A DNA stretch of 64,000 nt from CAVVEQ01 sp963828855. GTDB taxonomy: Bacteria > Chloroflexota > Anaerolineae > Anaerolineales > Anaerolineaceae. Below are positions 21,576 through 31,894 of the stretch, piece by piece. The notes beneath the pieces were generated by a model that did no database searches, had not been told where the DNA came from, and was given only the letters and a program-made list of their open reading frames with translations. The stretch is taken from contig CAWHGB010000002.1 in the NCBI GenBank assembly GCA_963828855.1, forward strand, positions 496,001-560,000, read 5' to 3'. Each line of letters begins with the position of its first letter. Position 1 is the stretch's first letter. Both the position numbers and the translations under genes were made by a program.

Positions 21576-22648
21576 TTAAGCTGCTCCAGACATGGATTGT
21601 TTAATGGCGACGATCCCGGGAATTGGAGTGGGATCCTCACCGTAGGCAATGGCCAGGTAGAATGTGACAAAATCGCAGAATTGGATCCCGGTCAGAATGT
21701 TTTCCAGTCTTGTTTCACCCGGTACAATGTAATTATCGCAGGCAATCCCTTCAAGAAGGAAATTTTGACGGGTGACGGCTGATCGCAGCCGGTTCCTGGG
21801 GTGATCCGAAGCGGATTCCAGGAATAATCGCGAATAGCGATTGGTGCATACCGTCTCCGGTTGGGCAATGCCGGCAGCAGTGTTATGATCCGCCTCCGGT
21901 AGCAGATCGAATTCCGCCCATCCTTTGGCAATTCATTAACCTGAGATTTGAATCTTCTGGCAACCGAACAAGCGAATCGCTCCCAAAAATCACCGGAATC
22001 CTTCCCACCAATTGGCCTGCCAACCGTTTTGCAGGGTTCTTTGCCACCGGGATTTCAACGACAAATTGTCCGTGATTCATTATCAACCAGCATACTCCCT
22101 TTTTCAACTCGGCTGTGGGCATCCTGTATCAATCCATACCGAAAAAACGCTGCCAACATCAAGACTCAACGAAAATCCGACCGCAGCTCTTGGCTGACCT
22201 TTATGATCGAATTTCCAGTGAACCACACCAGCAGAATTCGCCATCTTTTGGAGCTCTCCGCCTGTGCTAACTACCAGGATCGAACATCCACGGGCCTGCT
22301 GCCTGCCGGAAACAGGCTGATGGTTTCTTCGGTGTTTCCAGAATGGGAAGACACGATCACCAGCGTGTTCTTTCCTGATAGCCCAGGCAGGAAGGTCATA
22401 ATCCCGTTGACCACGATTGGCGCCGGGAACTATATTCCCGAGCGTATGCAGACGCCAGATCTGCTCCGATCGCCGATCCCCCCATCCCGCAGATGATCAC
22501 CCGGTCGATTTCCACATGTTTTGGTAATGCTCGGGATGGATTTCCGATACTCCCACCCCGTTTAAGGTGGTCAGGAAAATTGCATGATCTCATCGTAATA
22601 ATGACTTTCATCGATTTTCTTTATCCCATTCAAGTCATCCAGATCCAT
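21576..22648 (-). CDS. Bifunctional phosphoglucose/phosphomannose isomerase, frameshifted
   Basis: This SIS-domain isomerase interconverts fructose-6-phosphate with glucose-6-phosphate and mannose-6-phosphate. The start is ATG 22648 (MDLDDLNGIKKIDESHYYDE). SIS signatures are VIICGMGGSAIGADLASAYA and, in another frame, VIVSSHSGNTEETISLF. The C-terminal half includes VEIPVAKNPAKRLAGQLVGR and IPVIFGSDSL. It ends VTFYLAIAYGEDPTPIPG followed by the stop at 21576-21578. At least four frame changes occur (about 22580, 22430, 22330 and 21900). It is the only phosphoglucose isomerase candidate in the window, and the MFS gene starts at its stop codon. Confidence 0.8.
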
Positions 22649-22768
22649 GATTCTCTCCGAATATTTGATTCTCGATTGTTTTGGAGTATACCTTACCTGA
22701 GATAAATATAATCAATAACATCGTGAGTTGGCTGAAATTTCCAAGTATGGTTTAATTAATACGATTCA

Positions 22769-24711
22769 GTGGAAATTACATGTTATCCGGATACGAGTGT
22801 TCAATCTTTGGTTATGAGAAGCGTGTTGTCGATTCTCATTCTGAGTCAATTCCGGGATGCGGAAAGCCCATCGCTGACTCCGGAAATTCTAGATCAATTT
22901 CCAGCCGAAGTTCTTGCTCCAAAATGCATGGACCAGCGCGCGTGCAAGGGATACCGCAGACGCGAATCGGCTTGCAGAATGTGTGATAGCAAAGGAAGAT
23001 GATTCGCTGATTTCAGCCGATGCCCACGTTCTGATCGGGAATCTGGCTACCGAAATTTTTTCGTTTGAGGAAGCGGAAAGTCACTTTTTCAAGGCTGCAT
23101 CCATCTGCCGATCTTTAGGTATGATAAAGGTCTTGGGTATAAGCCTGCAAAACCTGGCATCCCTGGTCTACTTCACGCAGGGTCAGGTGGATCTGGCCAT
23201 GTCCATCATGGAAGAATCCAATTTTCACCTGATCAAAGCAGGAGCACCAGCATGGGGATACCCGCTCCTTAATGCCTATCTTTTCGATGCATTTGGCGAC
23301 CGCCCCAGACTTACAAAGGCATTGGATGATCTGATCCTTCAGGTAGACGCCTGGATCTTATGCCGCTGGGGTCTATTTTCTGACCTGGGCAAAAGTTTGT
23401 CTTGATGATAATGAAACTCAAAAAGCGGATGAATATCTACGTTTATCTTTCCGGATCGCCAACCAGTTGGACCTTCCCGATCTGAGCGTATTTGTCCGAA
23501 ATGAAAAAAGCCGATATTTCCGGTTTCGCGGGCAGACTTCGGTTGCGATGAATTGGGCATTGGATGCAGTCAATTTCAGTAAACGAGTTAAATCCCCATA
23601 TTTACTGGGTCACTCATTGATGGAAATGGGACAAGTTGCCTGGCTTTCTGGGGATTTCAACATCAGCTGAGAAGAATTTTCTTTCAGCAGTCACACAGTT
23701 AAAGAAATCACATTCAGCTCTGGATGCCACCCGTGCTGAGTTTCTTCTCGCAGCACTTTGACCAGGAAACAAGGCACGAAAGCGCAGACAAACATCTTTC
23801 TGCATGCTACAGAGGAAATTATCAAAAATGGATACACATCCATACTGTATCAGAGATCGAAAGATAGTCTATCCCCTTATCGCGCAGCATTTAAAAAAAT
23901 CCAATGCGGAAAGTCATGAAAAAGCAAATGCCTTGCTCGACTTGGTGATCCAAACTCCCATCATTCCACTTAAGAATCCTTGGATTGGGGCAATTTCGGG
24001 TTTGGCAGGGTCAACATCCCATGCCCGGACCAACCCTGGTCGAGACGAAAATCCGGTTCTCTTTTCCGGTATCTTCTCCTTCAACCGGATCGATCAGTCC
24101 TCCCGGGATCAATTGATGGAAACACTTTGGCCGGAGATGGAACCTTCCAATGGATTGGATATTCTCTACCAGGCAACTTCCACATTGCGCCGAATTCTTG
24201 AACCAGACCTTCCGGAAAAATTTCCTTCCAGATACCTGATCATCGAAGGCGAAAGGGTCAACCTAGTGTTACCACTTGGTTCTTATACTGATTTTGACCA
24301 TTTTGAACACAATCTTCCTGCCGCGATTCGAAACCGGAAGGTGGAGGATCTACAAGCATTCTCGCTTTGCATGAAGGCGAGCTATTCCCGATGGATCGGT
24401 ATTCGGATTGGATTCTGGATCGCAGAAACCAGTTGGAGAATCTCTATCTGCAGGGGCTCCACTCGCTCGGTATGCTTCACTTGATTAATCAGGAGTATTA
24501 CCAGGAACTCGAGATAAGCCGGAGAATCCTCAAGCTCGATCCATGGAATGAGGATGCCGTCCTGATGGGGATGCAGGCTTACCTTGGTTTGAAGAATGCT
24601 CCCCGGGCCTTAATTTTCTATGAAGAGTTTAGGAATTCGCTTGAAAAGGAACTTGGGAATTAAACCCCGAGCGATTTGCGGGAGCTGGCTGCTGAAATTT
24701 CTTCTCGATAA
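22769..24711 (+). CDS. SARP/BTAD-type regulator with TPR repeats, truncated and frameshifted
   Basis: The 3' part shows a winged-helix plus BTAD module typical of SARP-like activators: RDQLMETLWPEMEPSNGLDI, ATSTLRRILEPDLP, then LDPWNEDAVLMGMQAYLG and a final PSDLRELAAEISSR in another frame ending at 24711. Upstream, 22950-23790 encodes helical TPR-like repeats (ISADAHVLIGNLATEIFSFE, GISLQNLASLVYFTQGQVDL). Full-length relatives usually carry an N-terminal NB-ARC/AAA ATPase of several hundred residues; I see no P-loop here, so the 5' end is missing or the gene is a remnant. Many frame changes occur (about 22960, 23390, 23665, 23760, 24375 and 24660). The 5' boundary is approximate, and there may be no functional product. 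Confidence 0.6.
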
Positions 24712-24795
24712 CATTTATTCAACATTATATTGTTAGAAAATGAGTCGAATAATCATTTTGTCTGTCAGTTATATGTCAGTACTGTTCTGTAAAAT

Positions 24796-24845
24796 GGTGT
24801 TTAGAAAACACCTTTCGGTAAGGAACACCAAGGGGCTCCTACCGG
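24796..24845 (+). other. Two stacked hairpins in intergenic region, candidate structured RNA
   Basis: Hairpin 1 pairs GGTGTTT (24796-24802) with AAACACC (24806-24812) across a three-base loop. Hairpin 2 pairs CGGTA (24816-24820) and GGA (24822-24824) with TCC (24837-24839) and TACCG (24840-24844), leaving a single bulged A. A terminator-like hairpin follows seven bases later. I do not recognise a riboswitch class. It could be the 3' end of the upstream regulator transcript or a small RNA. The rest of 24712-24905 is AT-rich with no gene. Confidence 0.35.
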
Positions 24846-24851
24846 GTCGTC

Positions 24852-24886
24852 AAAACCTCATTTTTTTCCAGAAATGAGGTTTTGAT
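24852..24886. terminator. Intrinsic terminator hairpin, possibly bidirectional
   Basis: A perfect 12-bp stem pairs 24852-24863 with 24872-24883; the stem ends in AAAA/TTTT, so a short U-run arises on either strand. It lies between convergent genes: the regulator ending at 24711 and the 62-residue gene ending at 24906. Confidence 0.7.
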
Positions 24887-24905
24887 TTAAATTGGGGAGT
24901 GTTAT

Positions 24906-25094
24906 TTAGCTTTTAAGTACCAATGGTTTCATCAATTCAAGGAATTCTTCCCATTCTTCCTTGAAGAAATGAACGGTTACATTATTGATATCAAGATGAA
25001 AGGTGGTTTCACCATCCGGTTCTTCCACCCGCCAGGCAAGAAAATTCTCTGTTTGGGAAATATCCTGTGTTTTCAGATCCTTTTGATCAGTCAT
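24906..25094 (-). CDS. Small acidic unknown protein, 62 aa
   Basis: This intact frame has GGAGAG five bases before its ATG. The product is acidic and soluble (AWRVEEPDGETTFHLDINNV then VHFFKEEWEEFLELM), with a predicted beta-hairpin followed by a helix. I do not recognise the family. It is flanked by a terminator on its 3' side and about 110 AT-rich bases to the permease gene upstream, so it may be monocistronic. Confidence 0.6.
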   Translation of the reverse strand: MTDQKDLKTQDISQTENFLAWRVEEPDGETTFHLDINNVTVHFFKEEWEEFLELMKPLVLKS

Positions 25095-25203
25095 TTTTCT
25101 CTCCTTGATGCAATTTAATAATTAGTTATTAAATCGTTTTGCAGATTAATCCGTATTTCTATGAAAAATTCGAAAAACAAATATTTTGATTTTATTCCCA
25201 ATT

Positions 25204-26377
25204 CTATTGCAGACCATTAATGATCGGTGAATTCATCTTCGGCGGGTGCAGAGTCTCAAAACCGAGCCAGGGATCCTCATCCACCATTTTCTTCATGATG
25301 TAATCCCAGGCCAGTTTCAGGGTCGCCAGAATGGGGGCTGCCAGAAGCAATCCAATAAAACCAAAAAGATTAAGACCGATCAGGGCTGCCACAAGGATCG
25401 CAGCAGGATGAAGTTTCAAGGCGTCCGCCATGAATCGCGGTTGAATCAATCTGATCGATGATCTGATCAATGATATAGGATGCGATCACAACAAACGCCG
25501 CGTATAGCACGGGCTGCAGGCTGAAAGGATTGGATGGTCTGAAAATACGCCACCAGGGCGGAGGTTACGTAAAAGATCAATGGTCCGATCCATGGGATGA
25601 ACCGGGCGAGCGCGGCCATCAAGGCCAGACCCAAAGAAGAAATTTATCCCCAACCCACCCAGCAGGATCAGATAGATCAAAAAAGCAAGGAAAACGATTA
25701 ATAGCTGACCGCGAAGAAAAGCATTCCAGATGTGACCCAGTTCCACCCGGATCCGGTTGAAATCAGCTTCGAAACCGGGAATATTCACCTGGATCATTTT
25801 GGAACGCTGCCCTCCGGTTTCCGAAAGCACAAAAAAGGATATTAACATGGAAAAGAATGTCCAGGTCACCAGGTTGATGGCTCCTGAGGCAATGGTCGTG
25901 ATCACAGTGCCGATCCGGTTCAAGACCGGCTGGATTAGGGAGACAATATCATTGACGATGGCTGTAATATCGGTCTTTGGGCGGCAATAAGCTCAACAGG
26001 TCCAATTGTTATTGGCTGACTTTCCAGGTCGTTAAGGAATTGAGGTAAATTCACGATCGCATCCTGAATAAATTTCACCAGGTTCTGCAATTGACCCACC
26101 AGGTTGAAACCACCCCAGGCGAGAAGGGAGATCAAACTCAGAACGACAACCAAATAGACCAAACCGACCGCCAAGCCTCCATTTAAAGTGGAGTCTGGTA
26201 TGAATGAACGAGGAAATTGGGTAAAGCAGATAGGCCACAATGAATGCGATCACAACTGGGCCAACCAGATATTGGAAGCGAACCAGCATCACCGCAAGAA
26301 GAATAAGCAGGGTTAGAGACAACAACCAGTTTTGTCGTTCGGCTCCAACCGGGAGAAGGGGATGCCTGCACTGTCAT
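25204..26377 (-). CDS. AI-2E family (PerM/YdiK-like) permease, frameshifted
   Basis: This is a polytopic membrane protein of the AI-2 exporter superfamily. Signatures include LVGPVVIAFIVAYLLYPISS near the N-terminus, a central NLPQFLNDLE-type amphipathic region, and the near-universal C-terminal LHPAAILVAALIGLNLFGFI followed by GLLLAAPILATLKLAWDYI. Breaks lie near 26330, 26215, 25980, 25625 and 25450. Members have been linked to autoinducer-2 export, sodium/proton exchange or other small molecules; the substrate cannot be inferred. The start is taken at ATG 26377 (MTVQASPSPGW). Confidence 0.8.
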
Positions 26378-26493
26378 TCTTGATATGCGACCTTGTTAGA
26401 AGAATTCTAGCCTCAAGTGTAAGGAATTGCAACCACATATTAGAACGATCCTTTATCGATTCAATTGAAGTGTAGATCGTGTTTCAATAAGGT

Positions 26494-26525
26494 AAAAAAA
26501 CGGACGGGGTTCGAAACCCGTCCGT
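26494..26525 (-). terminator. Intrinsic terminator after FHA gene
   Basis: A 9-bp GC-rich stem pairs 26517-26525 with 26500-26508 and, on the minus strand, is followed by seven T residues (26494-26500). It lies 47 bases after the FHA-gene stop. The rest of 26378-26572 holds no gene I can see. Confidence 0.85.
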
Positions 26526-26572
26526 TGTATAAATGTCAAAGCAATTCATTTTCAATAAAGCACACCGAAAAC

Positions 26573-27258
26573 TTAGAAGCATGCTCCAGGGTTGATAGAA
26601 TTAAAAATTCCGCCAAAGAGTTTGCACCACATATTCAGGCTATCAATGATCACAACCGGGCAAATGCAGAGAACCAGGATTACCAACGCAACGATGATCA
26701 GAATCTTCAACCAGCCAGGCATTTTTGAACTACTGCCTGGTTTTTGCCGGTTTCTTGGTGAAGCCGATGCTTGGACTGGGGCGGAGAAGGGTTGCTGGGA
26801 TACAGGCGCAGGATGCCTGCTGGTATGCAGGAGCAGAAGGCTGGGCTGCAGGTGATGCTGGTGGAGGTGTATAAAGCGGTGCTTTGGATGGAGCAGCAGC
26901 AATGGGAGCCTTCGGTGCGGCCGCACTACTTACCACGGTGGCATTGGGATCTACCTGAACCGATTCGAACAAAGACGCTGACATGCTCGCCAAAATTAAC
27001 CACTTCACCCGGACGGAGTAAATAGGGACCCGAAATTTTTTGACCGTTTACAAATGTTCCATTCGTGGAACCCAGATCTTCAATTATATATCCACCGTTT
27101 TGAAAAAATATCCGTGCATGGCGGCGGGAGATTTCTGGATCACTGACGGTAATATCTGCCGTCTGTTCCCGGCCAACAATAAATTCATTCTTATCGAGAA
27201 TATATTCCTTGCCTACATCCACCCCTGAGCGGATGACCAGGCGAAAATTGGTGGCCAT
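26573..27258 (-). CDS. FHA-domain protein with Pro-rich linker and C-terminal membrane helix, frameshifted
   Basis: Residues 1-105 form a canonical forkhead-associated phosphothreonine-binding domain: EFIVGREQTADITVSDPEIS, RRHARIFF, and DLGSTNGTFVNGQKI with the GR, SxxH-type and NG signature residues. A long Ala/Pro-rich linker follows (APIAAAPSKAPLYTPPPASP), then SKMPGWLKILIIVALVILVL, a membrane helix, and a short tail with cysteines (MWCKLFGG). Frame changes fall near 26945 and 26760. GGAGGA precedes the ATG at 27258. FHA proteins read Ser/Thr-kinase phosphorylation; the PknB-like kinase at 49040 is a candidate writer, though they are 22 kb apart. Confidence 0.85.
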
Positions 27259-27323
27259 ATTTTCCTCCTGTTATCTGCGGTAATGATAATAGTGTAGCCA
27301 AGAACCAATGGCGTGTCAATGAT

Positions 27324-27501
27324 AAAAAAGTCCCCACCATGCCGTGTGCAGCGTAGTTTTGAACCTGCTTTCGCAGGACAGAGCCTGCCCCGGCGTACAC
27401 ACCTTGGCCGAAGCCTAACGTGTGGTTTCCGTGAGTGCAAGCCCTATTTTAATAAGTGTTGGCTCAAAACCGATGATGCTGCATCACGTACACAGCAGGG
27501 C
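27324..27501 (-). ncRNA. ssrS: 6S RNA candidate
   Basis: The roughly 180-nt minus-strand transcript can close by pairing TGCTGTGT near its 5' end with ACACGGCA near its 3' end. The flanks resemble 6S RNA: GGTTTTGAGCCAACACTT on the 5' side of the bubble (compare CCCCUGAGCCGAUAUUU in E. coli 6S) and GGTTCAAAACTACGCTGCAC on the 3' side (compare UUAAAACUGCGACGACAC). Inner stems such as CCTGC GAAA GCAGG and GGCTTCGGCC are present, and a six-T tract closes the 3' end. 6S RNA binds the housekeeping RNA polymerase and mimics an open promoter. The assignment rests on motif resemblance from memory, not a covariance search. Confidence 0.65.
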
Positions 27502-27507
27502 ATTTTG

Positions 27508-27536
27508 CTTATACCATGATTTATAATCGCTGAATA
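27508..27536 (-). promoter_or_regulatory. Likely promoter of the 6S RNA candidate
   Basis: On the minus strand, TATAAG (27513-27508) is preceded by 17 bases and a weak -35, TATTCA (27536-27531). The predicted start lies about seven bases downstream, at the 5' end of the folded RNA. Confidence 0.45.
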
Positions 27537-27617
27537 GGAAAATATTAAATCAAGGATTACAGCGTCCGAAGAATTTACAAAAACCTGCATGGTATAATTT
27601 TTGCCTTGTGTTCAATA

Positions 27618-28794
27618 ATGGATAAAAACATGGATGATATAAACAAAACCACCCCTCAAAAACTTATGCCCAACCTGCGGATCGCGGGTGAGCGATACCG
27701 CTTTAAAGTGCCCGGTTTGCGGTCGGAACCTGACTCAACCGGTACCTGCCACCAAAAGCGAAATCCGCAGGTGTCAATGAGCCGCGCCTCCCCGAGATCA
27801 CCCTCAACTTGCCCATTGCATTGGGTATCTTGATCCTTGTTTTGGCAGTAGGTGCGATCATTACCTTCTTCGCACTCAAAGCAACCGGTTCGGTCGCCGA
27901 ACCAACCCCCGCTGCCACAAGTACAGTCACACCGACCTCTACCAACATTCCCACGGAAACACCTACATTCACTCCTCAACCCACCCCCACCTTGTTGCCC
28001 CCCATCGAATACAGCGATCAAAGAAGGTGATAGTTGTCTTGCTCCTTGCTGCGATCTATAAAGTCTCTGTCGGCAGCATTGCTGAGATCAATCGTCTTGG
28101 CACCGGATTGCGGGGTGCTGAGCGTCGGTCAGCGTATCCTCATTCCCCAACCTACCCCAACACCATCCCCCATCCCATCTTCAACGCTTTCTTCATCGCA
28201 GGCCACCCAATCTGCCTGCCAGACATTATCTTATACGGTTCAATCGGGGGATACCCTGGCCGGTGTGGCAGCCAACTACAATGTCGATATTGAGGCTCTG
28301 CGCAGCTGGAATGGGCTGCCGAGCGACAATCTCTTCGCGGGGGCGAACCTGACCATTCCATTGTGCGCACGACTGCCAACCGCTGGACCCACTCCCGACC
28401 CCCACCACTCCCCCGCCCTACCCGGCAGCGAATCTTCTCCTGCCCCAGGATGGATCCGCATTCACCGCTGCCAACGATTCGGTCACCCTGCAATGGGCAT
28501 CTGTTGGCGTTCTTCGCCCGAATGAAGCCTACAACGTGATCATCGAGGACCTGACTGAAGGCTCTGGCCGGCAGGCTTGTGGATTACGTCACCGATACAC
28601 GCTACATCATCCCTGTAACCTTCCGTCCCACCGATTCAATGCCGCACGTTATCCGCTGGAATATCCAGCCCGTTCGCCAGACGGGCACCGACGCGGAAGG
28701 CAAACCGATCTGGCAGATCGCCGGGGCGCTCAGCACACCCATGGTATTCAGCTGGTCCGGGCTTGGCATCTCCAGCCCAACACCTGTCAAGTAA
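27618..28794 (+). CDS. Zinc-ribbon, membrane-anchored double-LysM protein, frameshifted
   Basis: The order is an N-terminal zinc ribbon (CPTCGSRVSDTALKCPVCG, in the neighbouring frame near 27665), a membrane helix (IALGILILVLAVGAIITFFA, about 27815-27875), a Thr/Pro-rich stalk, then two LysM domains. The first is split across frames near 28020-28145 (GDSCLALAAIYKVSVGSIAE); the second is clear (YTVQSGDTLAGVAANYNVDI then ALRSWNGLPSDNLFAGANL). A C-terminal beta-rich domain (SVTLQWASVGVLRPNEAYNV) ends at 28794. LysM binds peptidoglycan, so the outer part should contact the wall while the ribbon faces the cytoplasm. Breaks lie near 27655, 27775, 28015, 28040, 28100, 28400 and 28565. An alternative start is ATG 27630. 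Confidence 0.75.
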
Positions 28795-28797
28795 TTC

Positions 28798-28829
28798 AAA
28801 AAGAGCCTTCCAAATGGAAGGCTCTTTTT
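28798..28829. terminator. Bidirectional intrinsic terminator between LysM gene and trxB
   Basis: A perfect 14-bp stem pairs 28798-28811 with 28816-28829 around a 4-base loop. A5 and T5 ends let it act for both convergent genes. Confidence 0.9.
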
Positions 28830-28843
28830 ATTCAAGTTTCGAA

Positions 28844-29814
28844 TTATTGATCCTGGAGAAATCGCGTGGCCTGGATGGCGGCTGCTGCACCCATCCCGGC
28901 GGATGTGACCACCTGGCGGTTAAAGGGATCCGCAACCTCCCCGGCGGCGAATACCCCAGGAACGCTGGTCTGCATGCGCGCATCCACTTTCAAGTAACCA
29001 TGATCATCCAGGGCAAGCTTTCCGGAGAAGAGGCTGACATTCGGCGTGTGACCGATGAACACGAATACACCATCGAAGGGGAGTTGACTCTCATCACCGG
29101 TTTTTACGTTCTTCACCCTCAGGGAGTCAACCTTTTCTTTCCCTTTAATTTCCAAGGGAATTGTATCCATTAAAAGGTTGATCTTCGGTTCCTGTTGCAC
29201 CCGGTTTTGTAGAATCGCACCTGCTCGAAATTCATCTCTGCGGTGAATATCGTGACGCTTGACGCGAATCGGGTGAGGAACAATGCTTCTTCCAGCGCGC
29301 TATCCCCACCACCGATCACGGCCACCTTTTTATCTTTGAAAAAGAACCCGTCACAGGTGGCACAATAGGAGACGCCTTTCCCGGTTAGCGCAGTTTCGCC
29401 AGGGATACCCAGCTTATTGGGGCTCGCACCTGGTCGCGAGAATCAAGGTTTCCGCATCAAAATCCCCTGCATCAGTCTCCACCCGGAATGGGCGGTGGGA
29501 AAGATCCACTGAATTGGCAGTACCGAAATACGATCCGGGCGCCAAATTTCTCCGCCTGTTTTTGAAATAGGTCACCCAAGTAGCGTCCCGCCGATCCCTT
29601 CCGGGAACCCAGGGTAATTTTCAATTGTGTAGGTGAGTGCAGCCTGCCCACCGAGGGTCGTACCGGTCAATACAACAGGGTTCAACTCCGCCCGCGCTGC
29701 ATAAAGCGCTGCTGACCAGCCCGCGGGACCGGAACCAAGGATTAGGACTTTGACTTTTTCGGGAGGAGCACTCTTGGTAAGTTCCATATTATTGATTGAG
29801 AATGATAAATTCAA
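28844..29814 (-). CDS. trxB: Thioredoxin-disulfide reductase, frameshifted
   Basis: This is an FAD/NADPH pyridine-nucleotide-disulfide oxidoreductase that reduces thioredoxin. The FAD site reads VLILGSGPAGWSAALYAARA, with the typical GGQAALTYTIENYPGFPEGI. In the middle, after frame changes, the active-site VSYCATCDGFFFK and NADPH site VAVIGGGDSALEEALFL are intact. The C-terminal FAD motif is VFAAGEVADPFNRQVVTSAG, where most TrxB proteins have GD rather than GE. Breaks lie near 29570, 29420 and 29205. TTG 29814 has GGAG seven bases upstream; ATG 29787 is the alternative start. Confidence 0.9.
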
Positions 29815-29832
29815 TTTTCTTCTCCAAAATCT

Positions 29833-31223
29833 TCAGCTATCATTAGATGCTGACAGATTCCGTGATGTTACACCAATAGTATCCTGATCCATAATATTCA
29901 ACGCTGAATCCAGAATACGCATACCCTGCGACAAGTTCATCTTCAGAAATGATCAATGGAGGAATGATCAAGACATTCTGCCAGTGGGTATAGAGAAATA
30001 AGCCCGTTTTCAAGGCACTTCTGCCGGAAGTTCGACATTATAGTGCTTGTTTTGCCATAAGGCGACACGGGTTCGCGGGTTTTTTTGTTCTTCACCAATT
30101 CCAGGGCACCGAAAAGATCCGATCGAGCGTACTTCTCCGATGGAAGGATGCCGGTCGGCAAGTTCGGCTAGCATTTCTCCCATGCGTTTCACCCATCTTC
30201 TTTAGCCCTTTCCACCAGCCCATCCTGTTCCATCACATCGATCACTGCGATTGCGGCTGCCAGCGAAACGGGATGCCCATTATAGGTTAGACCACCTTCA
30301 AAAACTTTTTCATTGAAAGTTGATGCAACATCTTCGGTCATTGCCACCGCTCCCAGGGGAGCATAACCGGAGGTGAGCCCTTTGGCCATGGTCATGATAT
30401 CCGGTTTGACCTTCCAGTGATCAACGGCAAACCATTCCCCTGTCCTTCCAAAACCGCTCATCACCTCGTCGCAAATAAGCATTATCCCGTGCTTATCGCA
30501 GAATTCACGCACACCTGCCAGGTAACCTTTAGGCGGGATCAATACTCCATTCGTGCCGGTGACCGTTTCAATCATGATCGCCGCAATTGTGGCAGGATCT
30601 TCGTATTCAATGATCTCTTCAAGATGTTGGAGATAATCGTTGGTGAATTCCTCTTCCGAGACGTCTGGTTTTCCTGCGTGAAAAGTGGATCGGTAGCGGT
30701 AAGGATCCAGGAAATGCACGACTCCGGGCATGACCATCGGTTCCCAGGCTGTCCGGCGTGGATCACCGGTGGCAGCGGCTGCCCCGTGCGAAGCCCCGTG
30801 GTAGGAACGGTAGCGGGCCAGGATCTTGAATCTGCCAGTTCTGGCCCGGGCAAGTTTGATCGCGTTCTCATTCGCATCCGCGCCACCAAGGGTATAGAGG
30901 AATTTGGTCAACCCCGGTGGTGTGATCGCGGCCAATTTTTTTCCCAGCAAAGCTCTCGGTTTGGTAGCCATTCCGGGACCGGCAAAGGGAAGCTCGCGGA
31001 GTTGATCGACCATCGCCTGGATCACCCGCGTCTCGCTGTGGCCGATATTCACATTCATGACCATGGAGTTGAAATCCAGGTAGCCTTTGCCTTTTTCATC
31101 CCAGAAATACACCCCCTTTGATCGGGTGATCGGGATGGGTTGAACCTTTTTCTGTGCCGACCAGGTCCAAAAATTGTGCTCCAAAGATAGTGGCAGAATC
31201 TCCGAATCGTCCAGTTCTAGCAT
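29833..31223 (-). CDS. Class III (omega) aminotransferase, C-terminus frameshifted
   Basis: This PLP-dependent aminotransferase shows SKGVYFWDEKGKGYLDFNS near the start, YRSYHGASHGAAAATGDPRR, and the Asp and Lys of the PLP site in LICDEVMSGFGRTGEWFAV and PDIMTMAKGLTSGYAPLG. The pattern resembles taurine-, beta-alanine- or 4-aminobutyrate-type enzymes, but the amino donor cannot be fixed. The main frame ends at 30189. The remainder continues in other frames (MLAELADRHPSIGEVRSIG, SPYGK, NVLIIPPLIISEDELVAG) to a stop at 29833. The cyclase gene starts upstream with only four bases between, so the two may act in one catabolic path. Confidence 0.85.
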
Positions 31224-31227
31224 GGGT

Positions 31228-31865
31228 TCAATCCTCGATCAATATCGCGCGTACAGGGGCGCCTTCGGTGTCTCCCAGCTTCAACGGCAGGGAGATAAGC
31301 TGATATCGGCCGGGACTGACCTTGGAAAGATCAGTGCCCTCTAATAATACCAAACCAGCCTGGAGGAAAATATCATGCACCGGTTTCCCTTGGTTGAATG
31401 GTGCGACCGAAAGATAATCCAGTCCCACAAGCTTGATTCCTTTTGCCACAAGCGCTTTTGCGCCATCGACGCTAATGCCAACGAAATCTTTCTTGAAAAC
31501 CGGATGGGGTTTGATCCATTCGGTGGAATTGCGTGTCTTGATCAGCACCCGCGGGATCGAAGGATCGATCCGCGCTTCGTCGATCTCCTTCGCTGTCACC
31601 AGATTCACTGAATCCTCAACTTGGATCACCTGGCAAACCCCAATGAAGGTCTCGAGAGGGATCTCATCGATCTTCTTTCCATCACTGACAAAATGGTATG
31701 GTGCATCCATATGAGTCCCTGTGTGGACGCCCATATTGAGCTGCGAGAGGTTGTCTTCCTCCCCATTTTCGATTCTTTTTGACCCTTTCCAGCCAAACAT
31801 GCATGTCACCAGGCCAAACCGGGATCTCCGTGGGTGATCGTCAGCGAAATATCATGGATTTTCAT
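31228..31865 (-). CDS. Cyclase/kynurenine formamidase-like metal hydrolase, one frameshift
   Basis: This is a member of the KynB-like cyclase family (PF04199), Zn- or Mn-dependent amidohydrolases. The N-terminus reads MKIHDISLTITHGDPVWPGD once one extra G near 31812 is removed. The metal-binding signature GVHTGTHMDAPYHF is intact. Later conserved text includes VGLDYLSVAPFNQGKPVHDI and GLVLLEGTDLSKVSPGRYQL. ATG 31865 has a GGAGG ribosome-binding site six bases upstream. It leads the two-gene unit with the aminotransferase. Formylkynurenine hydrolysis is one possibility; no other tryptophan-degradation gene is visible. Confidence 0.85.
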
Positions 31866-31894
31866 GATTCCTCCAGTTTTAGAATGATTCTACC

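Noticed and set aside
21576..22648. Plus-strand frames suggesting a novel gene between the MFS and regulator genes
   Set aside because: The minus strand carries clear SIS-isomerase motifs across the whole interval; the plus frames are shadows.
26500..26525. Palindrome as a mobile-element end or attachment site
   Set aside because: It is followed by seven T residues on the minus strand just after the FHA gene, so it is a terminator.
30417..31121. Plus-strand open frame of about 234 codons opposite the aminotransferase
   Set aside because: It lies fully inside a well-supported class III aminotransferase gene and encodes no recognisable motif.
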